From Leptolyngbya sp. NIES-3755 (GTDB lineage: Bacteria; Cyanobacteriota; Cyanobacteriia; Leptolyngbyales; Leptolyngbyaceae), in NCBI GenBank assembly GCA_001548435.1, contig AP017308.1:434001-498000 (forward strand): 64,000 nt of DNA, written 5' to 3'. Shown here piece by piece: positions 37,711 through 46,018 of the stretch; within the stretch, counting starts at the first letter, position 1; every line of letters starts with the position of its first letter. Below the pieces are notes generated by a model, which worked only from the letters and a program-made list of their open reading frames with translations, was not told the origin of the DNA and did not search any database. A program made the position numbers and the translations under genes.

Positions 37711-38949
37711 ATGAAGGATAAACGCTTTATTTCTCAGGTTCGGACATCAACCTTCTGGATACGTTGTTTTGCAGTTTCGCTGGTTCTGGGCGGATTCGGA
37801 GGCGTAAAATTGGCGACCGCAACCGATTTTGGCAAAATTAGCTTAGAAAAGTCAGAACTCGATCGACTCATCGCTAATTCAGCCCGCCCAGAAAAAACTG
37901 CGATCGATTTAGACACCAATCGACCCACCGCAAATTCAACGGTCTCAGAAAAAACGATCAATTTAACGATTCGCGATGCAGCATGGCTCAAACCCACTTC
38001 AAAACCGCGATCGACTTCTTTTATTCAACCCAATCAGCCCTCCGCTGAGAAAGCACCGCTGAAGAAACAACAGGTTCAAAAACAAGATAGTAGATTGAGC
38101 AATCCGACCTCAAAAGCGGAATTTCTAAACCGTCAATCTCAAGGCAAAGCTCAGCAACTTCTTGCAGAAACCCCGATCGTAGAAACAACGATCGCTCAAA
38201 CTTCCAGCCCCCAAGATACTGAAGAATTACGCAGACAGTTAGTGATCGATCCCTTGACCGAGCTTCGGATTCCCGCTTATTCGCCAGGTTCCTCAGTCGG
38301 AGTTCCCACAGCATTCGGAGCTAACTTTGGAGATGCCTTTGTTGGATTGTTCATCGCCAATCGTAGACCGAGAATTAATGATCCAGATAGTGCTTTGAGT
38401 GTTGGTTTTGGATTAGGTGATTCTGAACGTGCAGTTGGATTAGAGATTAATGCCAACATCGGGAGCTTGAGACGCTTTGGACAAAACGGAGAAATCGGAC
38501 TGAAATTGCATCGTGCCCTTCCTGGAAAAGCCGCGATCGCACTCGGTTACGATTCTGGCATTGTCTGGGGTGATGAAAACAGAGACACCGTTTCAACCCT
38601 CTATGGTGTTGCCAGCAAAGTCTTTGATCTGCGCCCCGGAAACTTAGAAGACTCCTTGCCGTTAACATTGACCTTGGGACTCGGTGGCGGACGATTTCGA
38701 TCGTTTGAAAATACTCAAGGTGGAGTCGGAGTATTCGCGAGTGCTGGATTGCGTGTGGTTCCTCAAGCCTCGATCATTGGAAGTTGGACAGGACAAGACC
38801 TGAATTTAGGTGTGTCTTATGTTCCGATCAAGACAACACCGCTGTATCTCACCTTTGTGGCTGGCAATATTCTGAACCGAAACGATAATGCGACTGTGTT
38901 CTCGTTCGGGATTGGCTATGGGTTCAACTATACCGGGTATCAGTTCTAA
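37711..38949 (+). CDS. Predicted outer-membrane beta-barrel protein
   Basis: A 412-residue exported protein. An N-terminal hydrophobic segment (WIRCFAVSLVLGGFGGV, ending in ATATDF) looks like a signal peptide. A variable Pro/Ser/Gln-rich region follows (about 60-180). The C-terminal half then alternates short amphipathic strands (SVGFGLGDSERAVGLEINA, IALGYDSGIVWGD) and ends in GYQF, with the terminal phenylalanine typical of BAM substrates. I do not recognise the family. The start is the ATG at 37711; a GTG lies three codons upstream. It heads a run of five co-directional genes ending with the exosortase set. Confidence 0.7.
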   Translation: MKDKRFISQVRTSTFWIRCFAVSLVLGGFGGVKLATATDFGKISLEKSELDRLIANSARPEKTAIDLDTNRPTANSTVSEKTINLTIRDAAWLKPTSKPRSTSFIQPNQPSAEKAPLKKQQVQKQDSRLSNPTSKAEFLNRQSQGKAQQLLAETPIVETTIAQTSSPQDTEELRRQLVIDPLTELRIPAYSPGSSVGVPTAFGANFGDAFVGLFIANRRPRINDPDSALSVGFGLGDSERAVGLEINANIGSLRRFGQNGEIGLKLHRALPGKAAIALGYDSGIVWGDENRDTVSTLYGVASKVFDLRPGNLEDSLPLTLTLGLGGGRFRSFENTQGGVGVFASAGLRVVPQASIIGSWTGQDLNLGVSYVPIKTTPLYLTFVAGNILNRNDNATVFSFGIGYGFNYTGYQF

Positions 38950-38954
38950 GTCTT

Positions 38955-40001
38955 ATGAATCGTATTCTTCTCAATCTGTTGGGAACTCTCCTAACTTTGT
39001 CGATCGCACTTCCGAGTTCTGCAAATACACCCACGGGGACCCCTGGATATAATCCCGGTTCTGAAGTGGCTCCTCCTTCCCGCCCGATTCGGTTTCCTCG
39101 TGTTCCAGGTCTTCGCATCGATCGCAATGGCAATGTCGTTGTTCCGCCTCCCATTCAGCAGCAATTCAACCAGAATATAATTGCTCTAGTCAGAGAGTTG
39201 CGAACGGGATCAGACCTCGATCGAGCGATCGCAGATTTGCTTCAATCCCCGCCTGGAATCTATCGTTATATGGAGGTGATTGGTGAACTTAGAACCATCA
39301 TTTCTCAGCCTGCGGTTCCTCCCACCGAACCAGGAGTTGAAATCGAGCGTCCCGGCTTTGTCAGACTCGATTTGAAGCGGCAAGGAAGTACTCCTGCGAG
39401 TATTGCCGATCGCTTTTCGCGTTATAGTGCCAACCTGAATACTCAAGGCGGACAATTTAGAATTTTCGGCAACGATCGACAAGGTGTCACTCGAAACATT
39501 GAAGTTGTGTTGGTTCCGAAGCTCGATCGGACAATGGAACTTCGATTTACCTCGAACTCGAATGCACTAAAAGACTCAAGTGGGCTATCTTTTACTGCAC
39601 CGAATTCTAGAATTGCTGCCATCTTGGCGGGTGTATTACCTGCGTTAGATGCTGCGAATGCTTCACTACCCACAATGCAGACTGCTGCAAAGATTGTTCT
39701 ATCTCTTGGTAATCTAAACCTATCTACAGTAGAAATCCAACAACTTGCCCAAGGGCTTGCAGAAACCTTGATTGCCAGTGAGGGATTGTTATCAGGATGT
39801 GGTCAAGATACCGCAGCTTTGACTTGTACAGATGTGAGTGTGAACTCATTAGCGATCGCAATTCGAGCTTACAATGATGTCGTTTTGAAAGCTCCTAAAC
39901 CTGCTTTAATCGCGTTATCGAACAATCCAGAGTTTCGCACATTAGGCAAGATTCTCCGTCAAGCTCGATCGGCAATCGATCGAAATGCAGCCGCTCGGTA
40001 A
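38955..40001 (+). CDS. Secreted hypothetical protein
   Basis: A 348-residue protein with a clear signal peptide (MNRILLNLLGTLLTLSIALP, then SSANT) and a proline-rich start of the mature part (GYNPGSEVAPPSRPIRF). The middle has a predicted beta region (FVRLDLKRQGSTPASIADRF) and the C-terminal part is helical with two cysteines in SGCGQDTAALTCTD. It starts five bases after the barrel gene, so it is co-translated. Not recognised; a periplasmic partner of the barrel protein is a guess. Confidence 0.7.
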   Translation: MNRILLNLLGTLLTLSIALPSSANTPTGTPGYNPGSEVAPPSRPIRFPRVPGLRIDRNGNVVVPPPIQQQFNQNIIALVRELRTGSDLDRAIADLLQSPPGIYRYMEVIGELRTIISQPAVPPTEPGVEIERPGFVRLDLKRQGSTPASIADRFSRYSANLNTQGGQFRIFGNDRQGVTRNIEVVLVPKLDRTMELRFTSNSNALKDSSGLSFTAPNSRIAAILAGVLPALDAANASLPTMQTAAKIVLSLGNLNLSTVEIQQLAQGLAETLIASEGLLSGCGQDTAALTCTDVSVNSLAIAIRAYNDVVLKAPKPALIALSNNPEFRTLGKILRQARSAIDRNAAAR

Positions 40002-40025
40002 CACCTCTAATCATCAGATAGCCTC

Positions 40026-40934
40026 ATGCGTTTGTCAGAGTATCGTGCGCGATTTGTCCAAGTTGTCAATGATTCAAACTATTGGCTCTTGGGCATTGCA
40101 TTGGGTTTGATTGCCCTACATTTACAGTTGTATTGGCGGTTGACCGGAAACTTCAGTCATATTTCACTTGAACTGATCGGATGGTCAGCCGTTTTCTATT
40201 CACTCTGGCATCGTCGTCATGACTTAATGTTGCAACGATCGCCGATTTCGCAATTCGTAGGCTGGTTCTTGATTGCAATCTTGTTAGTGCGAGGTGCAAA
40301 TCTGCGAGGGGCACAAAGTATTATTCTTAGTGTGACCCCTCTGTTGATTGGACTTGCGATCGCGCTTATTTCAGTCGGATTCAAACAGTTCAAGCACTAT
40401 CAACGCGAACTATGGCTCATCTTCATCATGGCAATTCCCACAGAATTCCTGGTGCAGGGAGTCGATCGCATCATTCATTCCACAGTGCTCACCGCGAAGT
40501 ATGCTCACATACTAATGTGGTATCTGGGCTTTTTAGTAGAGCGCAAAGGAACACAGTTAGTGATGCCCTCCGGAGCCGTTGACATCTATCTGGGTTGTTC
40601 TGGTTTAGAAGCTGCGATCGTCTCTCTGAAAGTTGCACTCTTCTTTCTATTGGTTTATCCAACTCGATCGAGGGAAAAGCTTTTAATTCCTGCGATCGCG
40701 GTTCTATCTGCTTTTATCATCAACGGATTTCGAGTCATCTTTTTAGCTTATTTAGTTTCAAAACAAGACACCGCAGGGTTTGAATATTGGCATGGTGATC
40801 AAGGTGCACAAATCTTTTCCATGATCTCAATGACAATTCTCACAACGTATTGCCAAATCCTGATGGAGCGCGGCAAGCCTGAATTTGCTTCAGTAGAACC
40901 GACTCCAGAAGAACTAGAACAATCCTCTCGATAG
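40026..40934 (+). CDS. Cyanoexosortase (exosortase A-like membrane peptidase)
   Basis: A 302-residue multi-helix membrane protein of the exosortase/archaeosortase family, which cleaves PEP-CTERM-type sorting signals and helps anchor or secrete proteins together with exopolysaccharide. The catalytic set is present: Cys191 in YLGCSGLEA, Arg237 in INGFRVIFLA and His256 in EYWHGDQGAQIF. The next gene is its usual partner and an HpsJ gene follows. The start is the ATG at 40026, 24 bases after the upstream gene. Confidence 0.92.
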   Translation: MRLSEYRARFVQVVNDSNYWLLGIALGLIALHLQLYWRLTGNFSHISLELIGWSAVFYSLWHRRHDLMLQRSPISQFVGWFLIAILLVRGANLRGAQSIILSVTPLLIGLAIALISVGFKQFKHYQRELWLIFIMAIPTEFLVQGVDRIIHSTVLTAKYAHILMWYLGFLVERKGTQLVMPSGAVDIYLGCSGLEAAIVSLKVALFFLLVYPTRSREKLLIPAIAVLSAFIINGFRVIFLAYLVSKQDTAGFEYWHGDQGAQIFSMISMTILTTYCQILMERGKPEFASVEPTPEELEQSSR

Positions 40935-40940
40935 TGCTCT

Positions 40941-41579
40941 ATGTATTTCCTATTGTTAAAGCTAACTTTTTTCGGAACGCTGCTGATTTTAGGCAGAGCA
41001 ATTTTCGCTCCCAATCTAGAAAAAGCAACCTCTTACACCTTCCCTGAGCAAGTTTCGTTAAGTCGATCGCAGTTTGTCGATCGAACTCCTATCACAACAA
41101 AAAGCATAAAACCAAAATACTGGTCTGACCTCGAAGGTTATCAATACAACTATCAAGGTTTTAATGTCAAAGTTCACTATCTCAGAGAAACTGATGGTGA
41201 CATTAGCACTTATCTAGACAACTATGGTTTGAACAATCAGAAAGTCAAGATTAATGCGATCGACAAACAAGGACAAACCGGATTTTATCGATTGTTCGAG
41301 CATGATCAGGTTGCCTATCTCACTGCCTGCATCAATCCGGCTGGTTCCAGTACAGTCGATCGAGAACAATTCTTTGCCAATCGGAACGCTCATGATCTGC
41401 GGCTCGATCGAGTGATTCCAATTGTCCTCGGAATGGCAGATCCGCGAGATGCTCGGTGCTTATGGGTGACTGTTTCAGCACCGATCAAAAATCGTCCGAT
41501 TAATACTGTGCATCAACAATTAGAAACCGCTTGGCAAGAGATTTACGCCTGGTGGATGCCCAGATTTCCAAAAGTTTAA
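40941..41579 (+). CDS. Cyanoexosortase A system-associated protein
   Basis: A 212-residue protein with one N-terminal membrane anchor (FLLLKLTFFGTLLILGRAIF) and a soluble extracytoplasmic domain (YNYQGFNVKVHYLRETDGDI, ending with WQEIYAWWMPRFP). This corresponds to the EpsI-like partner found beside cyanobacterial exosortases; in other bacteria it is fused to the exosortase. It begins six bases after the exosortase stop. Its exact role in sorting or polysaccharide export is unknown. Confidence 0.87.
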   Translation: MYFLLLKLTFFGTLLILGRAIFAPNLEKATSYTFPEQVSLSRSQFVDRTPITTKSIKPKYWSDLEGYQYNYQGFNVKVHYLRETDGDISTYLDNYGLNNQKVKINAIDKQGQTGFYRLFEHDQVAYLTACINPAGSSTVDREQFFANRNAHDLRLDRVIPIVLGMADPRDARCLWVTVSAPIKNRPINTVHQQLETAWQEIYAWWMPRFPKV

Positions 41580-41594
41580 TTGAGGAGAGTGAAT

Positions 41595-42305
41595 ATGCAG
41601 TTTGAGTCCGCTTCAGCAGGAAAAGCAATCTCTGGGTTGCGTGTGATTGGTTATGGTATCTTGTTGCTATGTTTGTTTGATCTCGTCGATATTTTGTATC
41701 CTTTTCAGGCGTTTAACTCTAATTGGGAATTTAACACTGTTGGCAATCTTGTCGAGCGCGTTGGCTTTCCACTTGTTGGATTCGGGTTTGTGTTCTTGGG
41801 AGAAGAATCGAATCGATCGACATCTGAGCGATTTTTGCTAAAACCCTTGTCCTGGTTGCTGATGGCTTATGCGATCGCATATTGGGTATTAGTCCCAATC
41901 GGTATCAGTTCCGGTTGGCGCATTCACAATCAAAACAATGCTCAACTCGTCACACAGTTATCTCAACAACGCGATCAAGCCAAAGCTGCTCAAGCTCAAC
42001 TCGGAAAACTCACCGATGAGCAAGTCAAAGCATTAGTTCAGCGATCGACCGTCAACGAATTGCAGAATTTTAATGCTAATGAGTTTCGCAAGCGCCAACT
42101 AGAAGGCATCGAAACCGCAGCACAACAAACTGAAGTTCAGGCGAAAGCGGCTTTAGAACAACAAACCAAGAACTTGCTAAAAAAGGGAACAAAGTGGACA
42201 TTGGGTGCATTTCTTTCTGGCATTGTGTTTCTCTATCTCTGGCATCTCACCAGTTGGGCACGAGCTAAGAAAGTTCGGAATCGACCTCTAGCCATGACCC
42301 GATAA
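41595..42305 (+). CDS. HpsJ-family protein
   Basis: A 236-residue membrane protein. Three predicted helices lie in the first 120 residues, then a Gln/Ala-rich coiled coil (about 130-195: QLSQQRDQAKAAQAQLGKL) and a final helix before a basic tail. This organisation matches HpsJ, encoded with hormogonium polysaccharide genes in filamentous cyanobacteria and near exosortases. The ATG at 41595 is preceded by GAGGAGAG; a TTG at 41580 overlapping the previous stop is less likely. It is last in the operon and followed by a strong terminator. Confidence 0.82.
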   Translation: MQFESASAGKAISGLRVIGYGILLLCLFDLVDILYPFQAFNSNWEFNTVGNLVERVGFPLVGFGFVFLGEESNRSTSERFLLKPLSWLLMAYAIAYWVLVPIGISSGWRIHNQNNAQLVTQLSQQRDQAKAAQAQLGKLTDEQVKALVQRSTVNELQNFNANEFRKRQLEGIETAAQQTEVQAKAALEQQTKNLLKKGTKWTLGAFLSGIVFLYLWHLTSWARAKKVRNRPLAMTR

Positions 42306-42311
42306 TCGATG

Positions 42312-42335
42312 TCCGCCTGTCTGGGCGGATTTTTT
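42312..42335 (+). terminator. Rho-independent terminator of the exosortase operon
   Basis: TCCGCC (42312-42317) pairs with GGCGGA (42324-42329) followed by TTTTTT. It lies six bases after the HpsJ stop. Confidence 0.88.
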
Positions 42336-42381
42336 GTTGGGCACTCTAGACAAGTCCTCAGAACAATTCGGAACTCAAATC

Positions 42382-43356
42382 ATGCCTTCACTCACCCTGG
42401 GTCGTCTAGAGAAAGTTGATTTACGCACGTGTTGGGAGCGCGAAGACATTGATTTCACGCCTTGGTTAGCTCAATCTGACAATATGCAACTCCTCGGAAA
42501 CGCGATCGAACTTGAACTAGAAGTAGAAGCACAAGAAAAAGGCGTGGGAGCATTTCGGGCTGACATTCTCTGCAAGGACATCGAAACCGACCACTGGGTA
42601 CTGATTGAGAACCAACTTGAACGAACCGATCATAGCCACTTGGGTCAATTGCTTACTTATGCGGCTGGCTTAAAAGCAGTCACGATCGTATGGATTGCTG
42701 AGCGCTTCACCGAAGAACATCGAGCCGCATTAGATTGGTTAAACGAGATTACCGACGAAGCATTCAATTTCTTCGGTCTAGAGATTGAACTCTGGAAGAT
42801 CGGAGATTCACCTGTTGCACCAAAGTTCAATGTTGTGTGTAAACCGAATGATTGGAGTCGCAGCATCACAGGAGCCGCAAAAAGTCTACAGACTGCCGCC
42901 CCAACCGAAACCAAACAACTCCAGCTTGAATACTGGGAAGCCTTTCGCAAGTATGCAAATACTCATGCAACTTCTATCAAACCGACAAAGCCGCTGCCTC
43001 AAGTTTGGATGATGATCGCATTAGGTCGCAGTGGATTTGAATTAGCTGCGATCGCGGCGGCAGGCATCAATGAGATTCGGGCTGAAGTTCTCATTCACAA
43101 TCATCAAGCAAAGGCTTATTTTGCACTGCTCGAAACTCAAAAATCTGAGATTGAAAGCGAGTTCGGCAGTGCTTTAGAGTGGTGGAATGTGCCTGAGAAG
43201 AAAAGATGTAAAGTTCAGATTCGCTGTTCTGCGGATTTAAGCGATCGTTCAAATTGGCAAGAACAACATCAATGGTTAGTCCAAAATCTCGACAAGCTGC
43301 ATAAAGTGTTCTCGCATCGGGTAAAGCGCCTCTCTTTAGATGACTTTGCAAGTTAG
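42382..43356 (+). CDS. DUF4268 / PD-(D/E)XK-type putative nuclease
   Basis: A 324-residue protein. The N-terminal part reads like a restriction-endonuclease fold (FRADILCKDIETDHWVLIEN, then QLERTDHSHLGQLLTYAAG, giving the D-x(n)-ExQ pattern of NucS/DUF4268 proteins). It continues with AVTIVWIAERFTEEHRAALD. The C-terminal DUF4268 region (about 200-310) carries GINEIRAEVLI and FALLETQKSEIE. Such genes move with defence and toxin-antitoxin islands; the target is unknown. The ATG at 42382 is chosen; upstream codons overlap the terminator. Confidence 0.85.
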   Translation: MPSLTLGRLEKVDLRTCWEREDIDFTPWLAQSDNMQLLGNAIELELEVEAQEKGVGAFRADILCKDIETDHWVLIENQLERTDHSHLGQLLTYAAGLKAVTIVWIAERFTEEHRAALDWLNEITDEAFNFFGLEIELWKIGDSPVAPKFNVVCKPNDWSRSITGAAKSLQTAAPTETKQLQLEYWEAFRKYANTHATSIKPTKPLPQVWMMIALGRSGFELAAIAAAGINEIRAEVLIHNHQAKAYFALLETQKSEIESEFGSALEWWNVPEKKRCKVQIRCSADLSDRSNWQEQHQWLVQNLDKLHKVFSHRVKRLSLDDFAS

Positions 43357-43377
43357 GGAATCTAAACTTGAAGAAAT

Positions 43378-43495
43378 GCGATCGAGATCTTGAGCCTTAG
43401 CTTCGAGACATAAGGTATGCGTTGGCTCCGCTACACGGGTACGTGTTCGCGAATGCTTTTGCCCACTGCAATGATTTCGATTTCGCTAATCTCAA
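43378..43495 (+). repeat. Dispersed repeat, copy A, with decayed gene start
   Basis: Begins GCGATCGAGATCTTGAGCCT, shared by four copies in the island, then a second shared block GCTACACGGGTACGTGTTCGC (also in copy B). Its right part reads on the minus strand as EISEIEIIAVGKSIRE, matching the N-terminal part of the protein encoded at 46760-46996. Confidence 0.8.
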
Positions 43496-43566
43496 CACTC
43501 AGGTAAAATTCCAAGAAGAGAGATATTTATTGTTGATTGAGCCGCTGCTTCTGAGCAGCCCAGGAG

Positions 43567-44007
43567 TTAGCTGGGAATCTGAACGAGTTGAGCAATGTCT
43601 GGTCCCAATCTTGTGAAGTGCTTGGCATTAAAGGTTAGGAGTGAGTTTACATTGGCTTTGAGTGCAGCTTCAGCGATGAGCGCATCATAAATTCCGCTGC
43701 CAGAAATGTTCAATTGAACCACTTTTTTAATCACTGCTTGATAATCCTCAGCGGTCAAACTTACTCTAGTAAACTGAGTCAGGTTTTCGGTCAAAAGATA
43801 ATCAGCAGTCGCGGGACTGACTCGGTAAGGAGGCGGCAGTCGTGTCAGAATACTGTACGATTCCGCTAAGCTGTGGGTTGAGATGAAACCCTCGATCGTT
43901 TGATCCATCCGAACTCGATCGAGCCAAGCTTTGCACAGAGCGTACATCTGGTGATCTTTAGCGAGAGAGGCAACGATGACATTGGTGTCAAATGAAATTC
44001 TCACCAT
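43567..44007 (-). CDS. PIN-domain toxin (VapC-like)
   Basis: A 146-residue PIN ribonuclease. Acidic positions are visible in SFDTNVIVASL (Asp7), HSLAESYSIL, and SGIYDALIAEAAL with the late NAKHF motif. VapC toxins cut tRNA or rRNA when freed from the antitoxin. It starts inside the end of the antitoxin gene (overlap 44001-44007), the usual TA arrangement. Confidence 0.9.
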   Translation of the reverse strand: MVRISFDTNVIVASLAKDHQMYALCKAWLDRVRMDQTIEGFISTHSLAESYSILTRLPPPYRVSPATADYLLTENLTQFTRVSLTAEDYQAVIKKVVQLNISGSGIYDALIAEAALKANVNSLLTFNAKHFTRLGPDIAQLVQIPS

Positions 44008-44270
44008 CCACCCAGTTCCCGAATCCTTTCTTCACGCATATCATCCACGATTGAGGCGGGCAGATTCCCGCCATAGGATTTGATGACAGGGACACCGTTT
44101 ACGTATTCTAGCTCCGCTTCCGGTTGATCCGATTCAGACTCGTCTTGGGGTTGAGCATCTGGAACATTGCTAAGAAGGTGCTCAATCCGTTGAAATTGGT
44201 CGAGCGGAATCTGAACAGCGATCGCTTCACCCTGTTCGTTAAACACATATTGCTTATCAATGTCCAGCAT
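44001..44270 (-). CDS. Antitoxin partner of the PIN toxin
   Basis: An 89-residue acidic protein. The N-terminal part (YVFNEQGEAIAVQIPLDQFQ) looks like a Phd/AbrB-type prevent-host-death start. The acidic linker is followed by a C-terminal IVDDMREERIRELG helix that would block the toxin. Translationally coupled with the PIN gene. Confidence 0.8.
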   Translation of the reverse strand: MLDIDKQYVFNEQGEAIAVQIPLDQFQRIEHLLSNVPDAQPQDESESDQPEAELEYVNGVPVIKSYGGNLPASIVDDMREERIRELGGW

Positions 44271-44367
44271 TTTGCAAACTCCCAGACGATAATGAATCGA
44301 TCATATCTCTCGGTCACGTAACCGTGTGCCGAAGGCATCGCATAATTGCGCTGGCACTGCTTCATGG

Positions 44368-44439
44368 GCGATCGAGATCTTGAGCCTTAGCTTCGATATG
44401 TAGGATGCGATCGCCCTGCTACACGGGTACGTGTTCGCC
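44368..44439 (+). repeat. Dispersed repeat, copy B
   Basis: Shares GCGATCGAGATCTTGAGCCT and following bases with the other copies, then GCTACACGGGTACGTGTTCGC with copy A. Lies between the two toxin-antitoxin pairs. Confidence 0.8.
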
Positions 44440-44492
44440 ATTGCCTGCCTGATCTCAATCCCTTTAATTTTAAATTTTGCTCATTTCACCAG

Positions 44493-44756
44493 CTACTCAT
44501 AATGCGTCCACATCCGCAAAATCTTCACCGTATTCTCAGACTCAATAATTTCGTAAACTAAGCGATGTTGAATATTGATCCGCCGCGAATATGCCCCCTC
44601 TAGATCTCCGATTAATTTCTCGAAAGGCGGCGGATTCTGCCAAGGATCTTCTTGCAAGATATCCAGTAATTCCTGTGCTTTCTCTCGTAAGTTGCTGGAA
44701 GCGAGTTTTTTAGCGTCTTTCTGTGCTTGTTTGGTGTAGACCAGTTCCCAACTCAC
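44493..44756 (-). CDS. yoeB: Txe/YoeB-family mRNA interferase toxin
   Basis: An 87-residue RelE-fold toxin starting at GTG (VSWELVYTKQAQKDAKKL). It shows the YoeB core PFEKLIGDLEGAYSRRINIQ, then HRLVYEI, and ends WTHYE, with the Arg, His and C-terminal Tyr region used for ribosome-dependent mRNA cleavage. The GTG overlaps the antitoxin stop; a second GTG lies one codon upstream. Confidence 0.92.
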   Translation of the reverse strand: MSWELVYTKQAQKDAKKLASSNLREKAQELLDILQEDPWQNPPPFEKLIGDLEGAYSRRINIQHRLVYEIIESENTVKILRMWTHYE

Positions 44757-44989
44757 CACTCCAACTCCCGATCGCACTCTTCGATCGGGGTTGCCAATCC
44801 TTCCCGAATCGACTCTCGCATTCCTGGCACTGAGAGCAGATAAAGTGTTTCTTGTACTGCTGCCCAATCCGCTTCAGAGAGCAATACCGCATTACTGCTT
44901 TGTCCTGCAATCACAATCGGCTGATGCGACTGGCTAACTGCATCGATCAGATCCTGCAATTGCTGTCGGGCTTGATCAATTGGAATCAT
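44753..44989 (-). CDS. yefM: YefM/Phd-family antitoxin
   Basis: A 78-residue antitoxin with an N-terminal Phd/YefM DNA-binding fold (QARQQLQDLIDAVSQSHQPI, then VIAGQSSNAVLLSEADW), then a C-terminal toxin-neutralising segment (SIREGLATPIEECDRELEW). The complex normally represses its own promoter. Its stop overlaps the yoeB start. Confidence 0.9.
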   Translation of the reverse strand: MIPIDQARQQLQDLIDAVSQSHQPIVIAGQSSNAVLLSEADWAAVQETLYLLSVPGMRESIREGLATPIEECDRELEW

Positions 44990-45041
44990 GGTCTTTTCGC
45001 TAAACCTGCATCTCTAAATGATATCTGCTCAAGCTGGATAG

Positions 45042-45129
45042 CGATCGAGATCTTGAGCCTTAACTTCGAGACATGGGGTATGCGATCGCGTATACTTTTG
45101 CTCACTGCAATAATTTCGATTTCACTAGC
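45042..45129 (+). repeat. Dispersed repeat, copy C, with decayed gene start
   Basis: Begins GCGATCGAGATCTTGAGCCT. The right part, read on the minus strand, gives SEIEIIAVSKSIRDR, again like the 46760-46996 protein. Sits just upstream of the yefM start. Confidence 0.78.
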
Positions 45130-45165
45130 AGGTTGATTACATTCTCTCGCTGCGTTGCTATCTCG

Positions 45166-45217
45166 CCCCGGAATGGAATTCGGGGCTAACAGTGCGAATC
45201 CACTGAAGGGGACTGGA
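45166..45217. repeat. REP-like palindromic element beside the RAYT gene
   Basis: GCCCCG (45166-45171) pairs with CGGGGC (45182-45187) around GAATGGAATT; a second, imperfect stem lies in CCACTGAAGGGGACT. It immediately follows the 3' end of the RAYT-like transposase gene, the usual place of the cognate REP for such transposases. Confidence 0.6.
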
Positions 45218-45218
45218 G

Positions 45219-45641
45219 TTATTTAGACGATGGCAAAGCATCGGGTTCTAGGTGGGGGAAAATCGTGTTCTCGGCGTGGTGGCGTTTTTGGTTTTGAGCA
45301 TAAGCGATCGCTGCTTCAAGATTTTTCTGACTCACCGAAAAGACTCCATACTCGTTCTGCCATTTGAATTTGGCATTGGGGTTTGGATCATTTGCATTCA
45401 CCTATCGGGCACTGCTGCCTTTAATCAACCGAACATAATCGGAAAGGGCAAGGCTGGACGGAGTAGAAACAATCAGGTGAAGATGATCTTCGATTCCGCC
45501 AACGGCATGAAGATGCCCACCCAATTCATTAGTCTTGTGCTGAATGAATCGATAAAGTGATGCTTCTTGATCGGGTGTAATCAACGGAAAACGATCGTGA
45601 GTTGCCCAAACGAAATGATAGTAAAGTTTCCAAAGCGGCAT
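45219..45641 (-). pseudogene. REP-associated (IS200-like) tyrosine transposase with in-frame stop
   Basis: The first part, from MPLWKLYYHFVWATHDRFPL, includes the HUH motif HLHLIV and ends KGSSAR at a TAG (45404-45402). The same frame continues immediately with NANDPNPNAKFKWQNEYGVF, SVSQKNLEAAIAYAQNQKRH and so on to 45219, carrying the catalytic-tyrosine helix (AIAYAQNQK). One amber codon therefore separates HUH from the catalytic Tyr, so the enzyme is probably dead unless the stop is read through. The frame is also open upstream to 45695. Confidence 0.85.
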
Positions 45642-45732
45642 GATGCGATCGCCTATCCTGATCGCAATTTTCTCAATTTCGCTCAAAGAATACAACGTGG
45701 ATTAAGATTAAGTTACTCTGAGTAGCAAAACA

Positions 45733-46008
45733 ATGTCTGTTTCTCAAGAACGCTTAAATTATCCATCTGCTGAAGTGCTGGCATATATGGAACAGCAAGC
45801 AGAAGAATTTGAGAAAATGCGATCGCAACTCGTCAAAACGCATCTCGGTCAATATGTTTGGTTTGAATCGGGTCAAGTGCTAGATGCTGACAAAGATTTT
45901 GAGGCTCTCGCGATTCGGGTTTGTCAAGAAGACGAAAATCGACCCTTGTTTATTAAAAAAGTTTTACTCCAAGATCCGCATCTAATTGTTAGAACACCGT
46001 TTCGCTAG
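45733..46008 (+). CDS. DUF5678-like small protein
   Basis: A 91-residue protein. The N-terminal helix (YMEQQAEEFEKMRSQLV) is followed by LGQYVWFESGQVLDADKDFE, the G-x-W/Y-x...G-x-V pattern of DUF5678, which I recall beside retropepsin-like genes. Here a retropepsin-like gene begins ten bases downstream, so the two form one unit. Function unknown. Confidence 0.75.
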   Translation: MSVSQERLNYPSAEVLAYMEQQAEEFEKMRSQLVKTHLGQYVWFESGQVLDADKDFEALAIRVCQEDENRPLFIKKVLLQDPHLIVRTPFR

Positions 46009-46018
46009 TTGAGCTTCC

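Noticed and set aside
44757-44867. N-terminal extension of the YoeB toxin to an upstream ATG
   Set aside because: The extension lies within the antitoxin gene in another frame, and YoeB proteins are about 84-90 residues; the overlapping GTG fits.
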